A stretch of 64,000 nucleotides of DNA, taken from Rallus limicola (taxonomy: Eukaryota > Chordata > Aves > Gruiformes > Rallidae). The stretch lies in contig JAKCOZ010000012.1 in assembly GCA_022605955.1 (NCBI GenBank), positions 26,534,015 through 26,598,014 of the forward strand. Reading direction: 5' to 3'. Made by a program: the position numbers and the translations under genes. This document shows positions 63,845-64,000 of the stretch, in pieces (positions within the stretch are counted from its first letter, which is position 1; each line of letters opens with the position of its first letter). A model generated the notes under the pieces. The model was not told the DNA's origin, did no database searches, and saw only the letters and a list, made by a program, of their open reading frames with translations.

Positions 63845-64000
63845 ATCACAGACTCACAGGGGTTGGGAGGGCCCTCCAGAGCCCATGGGGTCCAACCCCC
63901 TGCCAAAGCAGGGTCCCTAGGACAGGGCACACAGGGCGGTGTCCAGACGGGGCTGGAATCTCTCCAGAGAAGGAGACTCCACACCCCCTGGGCAGCCTGG
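63845..64000 (-). mobile_element. CR1 LINE 3' end, group B (copy 30), cut by window end
   Basis: Left end TCACAGACTCACAGGGGTTGG; continues past the window. Confidence 0.93.

Overview
The window is vertebrate nuclear DNA and almost certainly from a bird. Interspersed repeats are dominated by CR1 (chicken repeat 1) LINE fragments: about 30 copies covering roughly 13.7 kb (about 21%). Most are truncated at the 5' end, and where the 3' end is intact it carries the short ATTCTRTGA-type tail typical of CR1. Two solo LTRs of avian endogenous-retrovirus type, a third LTR cut by the window start, and an LTR 3'-end fragment are also present. CR1 this dense suggests a CR1-rich lineage (woodpecker/hornbill type) rather than a songbird or chicken, but that is inference.

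The only protein-coding gene I can support is on the minus strand. Three exons at 42553-42617, 40882-40959 and 37796-37946 have good acceptors and donors, compatible phases and an open frame of 98 codons. They match the N-terminal, IQ-motif part of IQCJ, the 5' half of the IQCJ-SCHIP1 transcript. A further upstream exon is possible at 49450-49476 and beyond. Everything left of 37796 would then be the intron leading towards SCHIP1, whose exons I do not find. Sequence right of 49.5 kb would be upstream intron or 5' flank.

Layout: 1-427 LTR end fused to a CR1; 0.4-37 kb intron-like DNA with 16 CR1 copies, a 728-bp solo LTR at 8015-8742 with seven 38-bp repeats, and CpG-rich patches at 29515-29763 and about 36050-36390; 37.4-42.6 kb the IQCJ exons, with a 151-bp tandem duplication next to the last donor; 42.6-64 kb more CR1 copies, a 150-bp inverted repeat (55161-55315 / 56896-57047) and a 570-bp solo LTR at 58252-58821.

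CR1 copies are sorted here by their 3' ends into four working groups (my labels, not database names): A (GGGACCCCAAGGGTCACAGA tail), B (tail with CTCTGGAGGGCCC), C (tail with AAAGGGCTTTTCCAACC) and D (older or divergent tails). Every long open frame outside the IQCJ exons that I could interpret is CR1 reverse-transcriptase or 3'-end sequence, or antisense to it. No RNA gene or CRISPR array is seen.
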